Assembly (NCBI GenBank): GCA_040383485.1
Contig: JBEIDK010000160.1
Span: 1 to 7,251, forward strand
DNA: 7,251 bases
Source of the DNA: JBEIDK01 sp040383485
GTDB lineage: Bacteria; Bacteroidota; Bacteroidia; UBA4408
Reading direction: 5' to 3'
Positions 1-4,889 of the stretch are shown here, in pieces. The translations under genes and the position numbers were made by a program. The first letter of the stretch is position 1; each line of letters opens with the position of its first letter. The notes beneath the pieces are model-generated. The model made no database searches and was not told where the DNA came from. It worked only from the letters and a program-made list of their open reading frames with translations.

Positions 1-161
1 GATGACCGCGAAATAATAGTTTTTGTTGTGGTGTTAGATATTAGATATCTACTATTTAAAGAGTACCATTCAACACTTTCTGGACCGCTATAAACTTGCG
101 AAAAACTAAGGTTAGAGAATGCCAATATGGTAATAACTATTAGGAGTAATTTATTTATCAT
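1..161 (-). CDS. Secreted protein, N-terminal fragment (SMP-30/NHL-like beta-propeller start), partial
   Basis: The minus strand is open from an ATG at 161 to the left edge, giving 53 codons of a longer gene. Residues 1-23 form a typical signal peptide: start MINK, a hydrophobic core (LLLIVITILAF), then SNLSFSQ with likely cleavage near the Q. The mature part begins VYSGPESVEW and continues with NSRYLISNT. This GPESVEW...RYLISNT pattern resembles the start of secreted Bacteroidota proteins with SMP-30/gluconolactonase or NHL-type propellers, many of which end in a type IX secretion sorting domain. The domain itself and the C-terminus lie outside the window, so this assignment is by resemblance only. 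The start codon overlaps the stop of the upstream GldA-like gene by one base (TAATG), which indicates translational coupling and a shared transcript. Confidence is high that it is a gene and moderate for the family. Confidence 0.72.
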   Translation of the reverse strand, partial: MINKLLLIVITILAFSNLSFSQVYSGPESVEWYSLNSRYLISNTTTKTIISRS

Positions 162-1078
162 TAATTTATGTTTTGAGTTAGTTCTTTAAAAATATTTTCA
201 AGATTATTCTCTTGTAACTGCATTTGTAAAATAAGAATAGTATTTGCCGCTGCAAACTTAGCTATTTCAGTTCTGGCTTCGCTGTTGGAGTTTGTTTCAA
301 AAATATAGGTATTTGAACTTTCATGAATGACCTTACTAACCAATGCTATTTCTTTTAAAAGATTAATATCAACTTTTTGATTAAACTCTACTTTAATAAA
401 TTGTTTTACTTTATTGATTAGTTGAATATTTTTAGCGTCGTTATCTGCAACTAAATTTCCTTTGTTAATAATTATAACTCTATTACAAATAGCCTCAACT
501 TCTTGCATAATATGAGTACTAAACATAACAGTTTTCTCCTTGCCAAGTTCTTTTATTAGATTTCTAATTTCAGTTAGTTGATTTGGGTCTAAGCCAGTTG
601 TTGGTTCATCTAAAATTAAAACTTTAGGATTGTGAATAATGGCTTGTGCTAATCCAACCCTTTGTTTATAACCTTTACTTAATGCGCCAATTTTTTTATT
701 TTGTTCTACTTGCAGTCCAACCATATCAATCATTTCTGCTATTCTTTTATTCTTGTCACCTTTCCAGCTTCGAATACCTAAAATAAATTCTAAATATTCT
801 TTCACATACATGTCATAATAAAGTGGGTTATTTTCTGGCAAGTAACCTATGTTTTTACGCACCTCAATACTTTGCAATTCTGCATCAAACCCGCAAACGT
901 TTACTTTGCCAGAAGTAGGAGGGAGGTAACAACAAATAATTTTCATCATAGTAGATTTTCCTGCACCATTTGGACCAAGAAAACCGAGAATTTCTCCTTT
1001 TTTTACATCAAATGAAATATCATCAAGTGCTGCCTGACTACCGTATTTTTTTACAATATTTTGTATGGAAATGCTCAC
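161..1078 (-). CDS. gldA: GldA-like ABC transporter ATP-binding protein
   Basis: This is an ABC-type ATPase that powers a membrane transporter from the cytoplasmic face. In gliding Bacteroidota, GldA works with GldF and GldG. Numbered from the GTG start at 1078 (305 aa), it has Walker A GPNGAGKST (35-43), YLPENNPLY in the Q-loop region (79-87), signature LSKGYKQR (133-140), Walker B LILDEPTTGLDP (154-165) and the switch histidine in STHIMQEVE (His189). The YLPE loop, LSKGY signature and DPNQLTEIR stretch are characteristic of GldA rather than of generic ABC proteins. The open frame extends up to 1177, but GTG-1078 aligns with the usual start of the family (MSI.V..I.K.YG) and gives a normal length. 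An ATG at 1132 (323 aa) is the main alternative. The ATG at 1177 lies inside the predicted promoter and is unlikely. No gldF or gldG is visible; the gene is coupled instead to a secreted-protein gene. A paralogue outside gliding is possible. Confidence 0.88.
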   Translation of the reverse strand: MSISIQNIVKKYGSQAALDDISFDVKKGEILGFLGPNGAGKSTMMKIICCYLPPTSGKVNVCGFDAELQSIEVRKNIGYLPENNPLYYDMYVKEYLEFILGIRSWKGDKNKRIAEMIDMVGLQVEQNKKIGALSKGYKQRVGLAQAIIHNPKVLILDEPTTGLDPNQLTEIRNLIKELGKEKTVMFSTHIMQEVEAICNRVIIINKGNLVADNDAKNIQLINKVKQFIKVEFNQKVDINLLKEIALVSKVIHESSNTYIFETNSNSEARTEIAKFAAANTILILQMQLQENNLENIFKELTQNIN

Positions 1079-1174
1079 TTTTGATTTGTAATTTTGGGCT
1101 AATATATTAAAGTTATTATTTAATTTCTTCATGTATTTAAGAGTTGCTATAAATTTGCAAACTAAATCAACAAG

Positions 1175-1182
1175 CAAATATA
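1175..1182 (-). promoter_or_regulatory. Putative -7 promoter box for the gldA-like gene
   Basis: The minus strand reads TATATTTG, an exact match to the Bacteroidota -7 consensus TAnnTTTG. Transcription would start at about 1168, leaving a short leader to the ATG at 1132 or about 90 nt to the GTG at 1078. A good -33 TTTG at the usual spacing is absent; the nearest one is only 12 bases away. The box excludes the ATG at 1177 as a translated start, because that codon would lie inside the box. Confidence 0.45.
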
Positions 1183-1185
1183 TTT

Positions 1186-1215
1186 TTTGAAGTACAAATT
1201 ATTATTCTACATTTG
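1186..1215 (+). promoter_or_regulatory. Bacteroidota-type promoter of tRNA-Arg
   Basis: The -33 box TTTG (1186-1189) is followed after 18 bases by TACATTTG (1208-1215), an exact TAnnTTTG -7 box. The expected transcription start is near 1221, about ten bases before the tRNA. The -33 box lies only four bases from the divergent -7 box of the gldA-like gene (1175-1182), so the two promoters practically abut and polymerase binding at one may hinder the other. Confidence 0.65.
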
Positions 1216-1230
1216 CACCCTCAAAAAAAT

Positions 1231-1304
1231 GGCTATGTAGCTCAATTGGATAGAGCATCTCACTACGGATGAGAAGGTTTGGGGTTCGAATCCCTACATG
1301 GTCA
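1231..1304 (+). tRNA. tRNA-Arg, anticodon ACG
   Basis: The sequence folds into a full cloverleaf. The acceptor stem pairs 1231-1237 (ggctatg) with 1297-1303 (catggtc) and includes two G-T pairs. The D stem is gctc/gagc. The anticodon stem is tctca (1258-1262) with tgaga (1270-1274), closing a 7-base loop with anticodon ACG at 1265-1267. The T arm is tgggg-ttcgaat-cccta. The discriminator is A1304. The anticodon reads CGU, and also CGC/CGA once A34 is converted to inosine. The D loop carries GGA, whose A20 is a known arginine identity element. The 3' CCA is not encoded (CAA follows the discriminator), so it must be added enzymatically. A promoter lies upstream and an intrinsic terminator follows, so this is a stand-alone unit. 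Confidence 0.95.
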
Positions 1305-1310
1305 CAAATT

Positions 1311-1352
1311 AGGACAACTCAAAAATTAGTTTGAATTGTCCTTTTTTATTTT
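1311..1352 (+). terminator. Intrinsic terminator after tRNA-Arg
   Basis: The arms at 1311-1323 (aggacaactcaaa) and 1330-1342 (tttgaattgtcct) form a 13-position stem with one mismatch (C1318/A1335) and a 6-base loop. The stem runs straight into a T-rich stretch (six T, then ATTTT). It starts seven bases after the tRNA, which fits termination of the tRNA transcript. Confidence 0.85.
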
Positions 1353-1379
1353 CAGGCTTTACTGATGGAAAGTTTTGAG

Positions 1380-1556
1380 AATTAACACAGATTACGCATT
1401 AGAAATTCTATTACAACGCAAAACCCCTTCAAAATATGAAGTAAACAACTTTTTCTCATGCGTCATATATTCAATATGATTTATTCGTTAAAGTTCATAT
1501 TTTATTTAGCTATGGCGATTCATGACGAACCTATAACGCGTAATCTGGGATTAACT
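1380..1556. repeat. Imperfect nested palindrome, about 177 bp
   Basis: The outer arms are 1381-1400 (attaacacagattacgcatt) and 1536-1556, whose reverse complement reads gttaatcccagattacgcgtt. They share the core CAGATTACGC and the flanking ttaa and tt. Inside lie aaaatatgaa (1431-1440) against ttcatatttt (1494-1503), aacttt (1447-1452) against aaagtt (1490-1495), and tcatat (1463-1468) against atatga (1474-1479). All are centred near 1467-1471. The CAGATTACGC motif resembles intergenic repeats I associate with Bacteroidota genomes. It is probably a degenerate mobile palindromic element; other copies cannot be seen here. Confidence 0.5.
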
Positions 1557-1559
1557 GTT

Positions 1560-1589
1560 GATGGAGATTATATTTTTCGTATTTCCATC
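1560..1589. repeat. Hairpin beside the palindromic module
   Basis: gatggagat (1560-1568) pairs with atttccatc (1581-1589) as a 9-bp stem with one G-T pair and a 12-base loop. A further gatggaaa occurs left of the palindromic module (about 1365-1372), in the orientation expected if the module's inverted arms extend outward on both sides. No T tract follows, so it is not a typical terminator. Confidence 0.4.
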
Positions 1590-1701
1590 GTTTGAATGAT
1601 TTTGTTATTCTTGAGCCGGTTAGAAAAATTTACATGGCTTTGTCATTGTTATGAAAAAAATAAAAAGTGAGGAGCTGTCGTTCATTATCGCTTCAAGGTA
1701 G

Positions 1702-1809
1702 TTATGTTTTTAAATGCTGTTTATTCTGCTTATTTGCTAACATTTTAATTAGCTTAATAGTTTGTCTGGCTTCTTTTTTTGTGCTCAATTTATTCGTTTT
1801 ATCTTTCAC
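1702..1809 (-). CDS. Doubtful 35-aa basic ORF
   Basis: A GTG at 1809, directly preceded by an in-frame TAA, opens 35 codons. The peptide is very lysine-rich and would form a basic helix (EARQTIKLIKMLANKQNKQ). I recognise no family. It lies alone in the otherwise empty region, needs a GTG start and has no promoter box that I can point to. The lysine content could simply reflect AT-rich DNA, since AAA is the commonest codon by chance. It could be a small protein, the end of a decayed gene, or noise; noise is about as likely as the rest. Confidence 0.2.
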   Translation of the reverse strand: MKDKTNKLSTKKEARQTIKLIKMLANKQNKQHLKT

Positions 1810-1948
1810 TTAGAGGATATTTTTTTGATATTAAGGGCTTAGAAGTTGTATAAATTTTTTACTGTATTTTCTGTGGTAGGTTTAGTTGGCAAAGCCTAAT
1901 TCTAAAAGAGTCCACAATTAAGGTTGTCAACAAATAACAACTAAGGTA

Positions 1949-2128
1949 ATGATGCTGTTTCGCACCTCGGTTTGGCCCAAAATGACAAAGTTTTTAGGGG
2001 TATTTTGTGGACAATGTAAAGATTTAAATTTTTATCAATTCAAATAAAAAAAAGAAGGCAAGAAAGTAAACTCAACTTTCTTAACCTTGCTTATATTCCT
2101 TATTTTATTGATAGAAATACAGCATCAT
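1949..2128. repeat. Inverted-repeat module of about 180 bp
   Basis: A perfect 10-base arm, atgatgctgt (1949-1958), is inverted at 2119-2128 (acagcatcat). Aligned in the same sense, the flanks also look alike: GCGAAACAGCATCAT on the minus strand at the left copy and GAAATACAGCATCAT on the plus strand at the right copy. Each copy also carries a gtcat/atgac further along its flank. The left copy's minus strand (tttgtcattttgggc...) resembles the GTCATTTCGA/GTCATTCTGA-type intergenic repeats familiar from Bacteroidota. A hairpin (2055-2088) lies between the arms. This is consistent with a degraded dispersed repeat. Confidence 0.4.
2055..2088. repeat. Strong hairpin without T tract
   Basis: aagaaagt (2060-2067) pairs perfectly with actttctt (2075-2082) around a 7-base loop. 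Below a small internal loop, aagg (2055-2058) pairs with cctt (2085-2088), giving 12 pairs in all. No run of T follows on the plus strand. On the minus strand the stem is followed by ttctttttttt, so it could act as a terminator for leftward transcription. Confidence 0.4.
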
Positions 2129-2385
2129 GTCTTGATGAAATGACAATTTGGTAGGCTTTAAGTATGATGAGTTTGGCTTCTGTTTGGCTTGCTATTTCAG
2201 CTACATAATACACTACGTTATTTACACAAAAGTTTTAGAACAGACATTTTTTCCATGATTGAATTCATTAATTGTAAAAGGTGTGAATTATGTATTTTAT
2301 TTAAAATGTTGTGTAATTAATACAAGAAGATAGTCTTCACATTTGTTGCGTAAATAATCCATTAACTAAACGTAATTAATAAAAT

Positions 2386-2601
2386 ATGCAATCAAATAAT
2401 TCTAAGCACTCAAAAACACCTGACCCTACAAGCCATGACAATGATGCCGACAAAACAGGAAGCGACAATGGAGCCGATAGCACACAACCTTTGCGAACAG
2501 AAAAACGCAAACGAATTGTGAGGTTTGATAAAAATAAGAGAGAACAAAACCCTGATACAACTGGTATTGACATTGAAGCAGATAAAACAAAAGGCATTTG
2601 A
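2386..2601 (+). CDS. Small hydrophilic protein with D-x-x-A-D-[KS]-T repeats
   Basis: The 71-aa product has no signal peptide or membrane segment and is highly charged. I do not recognise a family. A short motif occurs three times: DNDADKT (18-24), DNGADST (27-33) and DIEADKT (62-68). The first and last copies are each preceded by a proline/threonine stretch (PDPTSH, NPDTTG). A basic segment, EKRKRIVRFDKNKRE (39-53), separates them. The acidic ends and basic middle suggest a disordered protein. It opens with ATG after an AT-rich leader (taattaataaaat), as usual in this phylum, and is co-oriented with the small envelope genes that follow. The opposite strand is also open here (2376-2597), but that product is an unstructured hydrophobic mirror of this gene. 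A real gene is likely but not certain. Confidence 0.5.
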   Translation: MQSNNSKHSKTPDPTSHDNDADKTGSDNGADSTQPLRTEKRKRIVRFDKNKREQNPDTTGIDIEADKTKGI

Positions 2602-2647
2602 TGACTATAGATGTCTAAATGGAATCTAAATTTTAAAATTTATGAAA

Positions 2648-2673
2648 CACTTAATATTAGAAAGTATTAAGTG
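2648..2673. promoter_or_regulatory. Perfect inverted repeat between the 71-aa gene and the lipoprotein gene
   Basis: cacttaata (2648-2656) is the exact reverse complement of tattaagtg (2665-2673). Two further pairs (T-G and T-A) bring the stem to 11 with the tetraloop agaa. It lies 47 bases after the stop of the upstream gene and 45 before the next start. With no strong T run after it, an operator or RNA-processing hairpin is as plausible as a weak terminator. Confidence 0.45.
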
Positions 2674-2717
2674 ATTATGCTTTAAGAAAGAAGAGAATAT
2701 TATCTAATAATTATAAG

Positions 2718-2894
2718 ATGAATAAATCAAACATTATTAAAACACTTGTATTAATTGTAATTACAACGCCGCTAAGTTCATGCGAAGCAGTTGCTTCAAT
2801 ATTTAAAACTGGCAAGGGTGTGGGCATATTTGCGGTACTTGCAATATTGGTAGTTATAGTTTTCATTTTTATGAAATTGGGTAAAAATAAATAA
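2718..2894 (+). CDS. Small membrane-anchored lipoprotein, 58 aa
   Basis: The product starts MNKSNIIKTL, followed by a short hydrophobic stretch and the lipobox LSSC (19-22), so Cys22 is the likely lipidated residue after signal peptidase II cleavage. After a linker (EAVASIFKTGKG), residues 35-52 form a second hydrophobic segment (VGIFAVLAILVVIVFIFM) ending in a basic KLGKNK tail. The layout S-C-E-x-[IV]-x-x-I-F-K-x-G followed by a membrane helix matches a tiny protein common in Bacteroidota, sometimes mislabelled phosphatidate cytidylyltransferase. No catalytic domain fits in 58 residues. The function is unknown; it probably sits in the inner membrane or cell envelope. It is co-directional with the YtxH gene 60 bases downstream. 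Confidence 0.75.
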   Translation: MNKSNIIKTLVLIVITTPLSSCEAVASIFKTGKGVGIFAVLAILVVIVFIFMKLGKNK

Positions 2895-2954
2895 GTAAAC
2901 ACTAGCGTAAATTCAACAGTTAAATTAATTATAAATATAAAAAAAAACAACATT

Positions 2955-3254
2955 ATGAGCACTGGAAAAGTAGTATTAGGATTAATTGCAGGCGTGGCCG
3001 CAGGAGCAGTATTGGGTATTTTATTAGCACCTGATAAAGGTATAAATACGCGAAAAAAAATAATGGCAAAAGGTGATGATTATATGGATGACCTTAAAAG
3101 CAAAATGGATGAATTGCTAGACTCAATAACTGGAAAATTTGAAGCAACAAAAAATGAAGCAGAAATGATGGTTGAAAAAGGAAAATCGAAATATGAAGAT
3201 GTTAAATCTGCAGCAAAAAATGGAGCTGTAGATGTTAAAAACGCAGTAGTATAA
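2955..3254 (+). CDS. YtxH domain-containing protein
   Basis: This is a 99-aa protein with an N-terminal glycine/alanine-rich membrane segment, about residues 5-25 (VVLGLIAGVAAGAVLGILLAP), followed by DKGINTRKKI and a long charged amphipathic helix region (DDLKSKMDELLDSI, then FEATKNEAEMMVEKGKSKYEDVKSA) that ends in alanine/valine-rich helices. The G-x-x-x-G segment, the LLAPDKG...TR/K turn and the helical tail are the hallmarks of the YtxH family (PF12732), named after a general-stress protein of Bacillus. The tail also looks like LEA-type hydrophilic helices. The molecular function is not known. The ATG is preceded by an A-rich leader (ataaaaaaaaacaacatt). The neighbours are other small envelope proteins, consistent with a stress-related cassette. 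Confidence 0.9.
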   Translation: MSTGKVVLGLIAGVAAGAVLGILLAPDKGINTRKKIMAKGDDYMDDLKSKMDELLDSITGKFEATKNEAEMMVEKGKSKYEDVKSAAKNGAVDVKNAVV

Positions 3255-3262
3255 AATTGAAA

Positions 3263-3288
3263 AAAAGTAACACCACTTTTCTCTCTTT
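3263..3288 (+). terminator. Weak possible terminator after the YtxH gene
   Basis: aaaagt (3263-3268) pairs with actttt (3275-3280) around the loop aacacc and is followed by ctctcttt. The stem is short and AT-rich and the tail is not a pure T run. It may be a weak or partial terminator separating the YtxH gene from the 57-aa gene about 125 bases downstream. Confidence 0.3.
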
Positions 3289-3381
3289 GTAAATTTTTGA
3301 ATAAAAAGTTTAATATATGTGATTAATATAATGGAGAGATTTATGGTTTTATTTTTTGTAATTCATCATAAATAAATTAAT

Positions 3382-3555
3382 ATGACTGATACAGAAACAC
3401 CCATAGCGTCACCAATAGAAAGGGCTGAAAAATATACCAGCACAACAATGGAATTATTAAAACTAAGTGTAATTATTGCCAATATAGTCGCTAGACAATC
3501 AGATGGCATTAAAAATTTAGGACAAACATTAATTAATCGATTTTCTAAAAAATAA
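3382..3555 (+). CDS. Small protein, 57 aa, unknown function
   Basis: The ATG at 3382 opens 57 codons ending at TAA 3555. The product begins with a short acidic and Thr/Pro-rich leader (MTDTETPIASP), continues IERAEKYTSTTMELLKLSVI and ends in a basic tail (INRFSKK). The E-K-x-Y-x-x-T-x-[ME]-L-[LI]-K-L stretch resembles the soluble N-terminus of the Holin-X-like (phage holin superfamily III) proteins that often sit beside YtxH genes in Bacteroidota. However, the two following membrane helices of that family are missing, so this could be a shortened relative. The central segment LSVIIANIVA is mildly hydrophobic but too short for a clear membrane helix. It lies 11 bases before the 39-aa gene, probably in the same transcript. 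The assignment to a family is tentative; the ORF itself looks real. Confidence 0.6.
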   Translation: MTDTETPIASPIERAEKYTSTTMELLKLSVIIANIVARQSDGIKNLGQTLINRFSKK

Positions 3556-3566
3556 AAACTAACAAA

Positions 3567-3686
3567 ATGAATAACATTTTTAAAGGATTATTGGCTGGCT
3601 ATGGTGCAAGCAAATTGGGTGGTGGCTGTGTTGGTACTTTTGTTGTATTTACTGTAATTTGGGTATTGCTTGGGCAGTGCAATTGA
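3567..3686 (+). CDS. Tiny membrane protein, 39 aa
   Basis: The ATG at 3567 opens 39 codons. The N-terminal half, MNNIFKGLLAGYGASKLGGGC, leads into one membrane helix (VGTFVVFTVIWVLL) and the end GQCN. The pattern K-L-G-G-G-C followed by a hydrophobic helix and a terminal L-L-G-Q/H-C is one I associate with very small Bacteroidota membrane proteins of unknown function. The two cysteines (residues 21 and 38) flank the helix on opposite sides. It starts 11 bases after the 57-aa gene and the next possible start follows its stop by two bases, so the genes are probably cotranscribed. It is small enough to be missed by standard annotation. Confidence 0.6.
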   Translation: MNNIFKGLLAGYGASKLGGGCVGTFVVFTVIWVLLGQCN

Positions 3687-3688
3687 TT

Positions 3689-3742
3689 ATGATGAGTGTT
3701 TGGTATGTTTTTTTATCTATTGCGTTTGTCATTGCAGCATAA
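3689..3742 (+). CDS. Possible 17-aa hydrophobic peptide
   Basis: Two bases after the stop of the 39-aa gene, ATG ATG opens a 17-codon frame, MMSVWYVFLSIAFVIAA, that ends at TAA 3742. The whole peptide would span a membrane once. Its tight spacing suggests translational coupling, but at this length the frame could easily be chance. It might also be the remnant of a longer membrane-protein gene. I recognise no homologue. Confidence 0.25.
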   Translation: MMSVWYVFLSIAFVIAA

Positions 3743-3818
3743 GTATCATAAAATATATACAAGAAGTGGCTGCTTTTAGAGTTACGTGCCTATTTCAATA
3801 AAATTACTGTTACCTAAA

Positions 3819-4718
3819 ATGAAAGTACATTTTAAAAATATTTTCACACTTCTAAAAACTTCATCCTCCTCTTGGTGGGCAAAAGATCCTTTTAAAGAGA
3901 GTGCAGTAATTGCATATTATGCTATATTTTCACTACCAGGTGTACTAGTTGTAATTGTTAGCATTGCAGGATATTTTTATGGCCAAGATGCTGTAAATGG
4001 CAAATTAACATCTGAAATATCTTCAACCATGGGCATAGATACAGCGCAACAAATTCAGAGTATTATTGCCACTGCGAGTCAATCAAAAAATTCATTATGG
4101 GCATCAGTTATAGGAATTTTTACTATTCTTTTAGGTGCAACGGGGGTATTTGTACAATTACAAAAATCGCTTAATGCAATCTGGAATGTAGAACCAGATA
4201 TTGCAAAATCTGGAATTCTCGCACTTTTAAAAGCACGTTTATTTTCCTTCGGACTCATTCTTTCTATCTCATTTATTTTAATTGTATCGCTAGTTATTTC
4301 TGCTGCTTTGGCAGCATTTGGAGTATGGCTTACCAGTCATTTTTCTGAATCATTATTAATATTTATTCAAATTGCAAACTCTCTTATTTCGTTGTTTATA
4401 CTAGCTACTTTATTTGCCATGATGTTTAAATTTTTGCCAGATGCAAAAATAAAGTGGAAGCATGTTTGGGTAGGTTCAATGGTCACAGCATTCCTTTTTG
4501 AAATAGGCAAATTGGTTTTGGGATATTATTTCGGGACTGCTAACCCAGGCTCAGGTTATGGTGCAGCAGGCTCACTTATTCTAATTTTATTGTGGGTTTC
4601 ATATTCCTCTATCATTGTTTTTTATGGTGCTGAGTTTACTCATGCTTACGCAGAAATGCAGGATGGAACTATTGAGCCAAATCAAAATGCGGTGGTTGCA
4701 GCAACAACAATAGAATAA
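3819..4718 (+). CDS. YihY/BrkB-family inner membrane protein
   Basis: This is a multi-spanning membrane protein of the YihY/BrkB (formerly 'RNase BN') family (PF03631); the molecular role is unsettled and the old nuclease label is wrong. From the ATG at 3819 it has 299 aa, normal for the family. Visible hallmarks are KDPFKESAVIAYYAIFSLPG (22-41), which leads into helix 1; a polar periplasmic stretch; helix 2 ending G-A-T-G-V-F-V-Q-L-Q-K-S-L-N-A-I-W-N-V (106-124); helices from about 143 and 180; KFLPDAKIKWKHVWVGSM before helix 5; and GxYFGTxxPGSGYGAAGS before the last helix, which ends FYGAEFTHAYAE. About six membrane segments are expected. A GTG at 3786 would add 11 residues, but MKVHFKNIFTLLK is the more usual beginning. 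It closes the run of small envelope genes. Confidence 0.93.
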   Translation: MKVHFKNIFTLLKTSSSSWWAKDPFKESAVIAYYAIFSLPGVLVVIVSIAGYFYGQDAVNGKLTSEISSTMGIDTAQQIQSIIATASQSKNSLWASVIGIFTILLGATGVFVQLQKSLNAIWNVEPDIAKSGILALLKARLFSFGLILSISFILIVSLVISAALAAFGVWLTSHFSESLLIFIQIANSLISLFILATLFAMMFKFLPDAKIKWKHVWVGSMVTAFLFEIGKLVLGYYFGTANPGSGYGAAGSLILILLWVSYSSIIVFYGAEFTHAYAEMQDGTIEPNQNAVVAATTIE

Positions 4719-4889
4719 GTTGGAATTCATAAATTTATTATCAATTTCAATAAACTGAATCGCCACAGGCATGAATTGTATTTAATTAAATACCGTGTCT
4801 CCATTTGCATGAAAATCCAAAACAATCCCATTACCAATAATTGAGTTATGTTTACAACCAAATTAATGAATCAATAATAAAAAAAAGCA

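Larger units (their letters stand above)
1355..2385. other. 1-kb region without a convincing gene
   Basis: Both strands are dense with stop codons and I found no frame with protein-like composition longer than about 35 codons. The stretch contains two imperfect palindromic modules (about 1380-1556 and 1949-2128), hairpins at 1560-1589 and 2055-2088, an 8-base inverted pair gtccacaa/ttgtggac (1910-1917, 2005-2012), a 9-base direct repeat gtttggctt (2171-2179, 2182-2190) and one doubtful small ORF (1702-1809, minus). No transposase fragment and no second copy of the tRNA 3' end were seen. It is best described as intergenic DNA with decayed repeats. Confidence 0.6.

Noticed and set aside
1231..2385. 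Integrative element using the tRNA-Arg 3' end as attachment site
   Set aside because: No second copy of the tRNA 3' segment, no integrase and no mobility gene were found in the window.
1355..2385. CRISPR array
   Set aside because: The repeats here are inverted or single direct pairs, not regularly spaced identical direct repeats with unique spacers.
2376..2597. Minus-strand open frame of 73 codons opposite the 71-aa gene
   Set aside because: It mirrors the plus-strand gene almost base for base, its product has no recognisable pattern, and the plus-strand frame fits the direction of its neighbours and has an internal protein repeat.
2627..2642. 16-bp perfect palindrome made only of A and T (taaattttaaaattta)
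   Set aside because: Such palindromes are frequent by chance in DNA this AT-rich, and no gene start is next to it.
2711..2962. Minus-strand open frame of 83 codons opposite the small lipoprotein gene
   Set aside because: The plus strand carries a clear lipobox protein with a membrane helix and basic tail; the antisense frame is explained as its complement.
3331..3375. 14-codon ATG frame before the 57-aa gene
   Set aside because: It is very short, has no distinctive composition and lies in AT-rich leader DNA, so nothing separates it from chance.
4719..4760. Possible terminator hairpin after the YihY gene
   Set aside because: The attcataaattta / aataaactgaat pairing is interrupted by several unpaired bases and no T tract follows.
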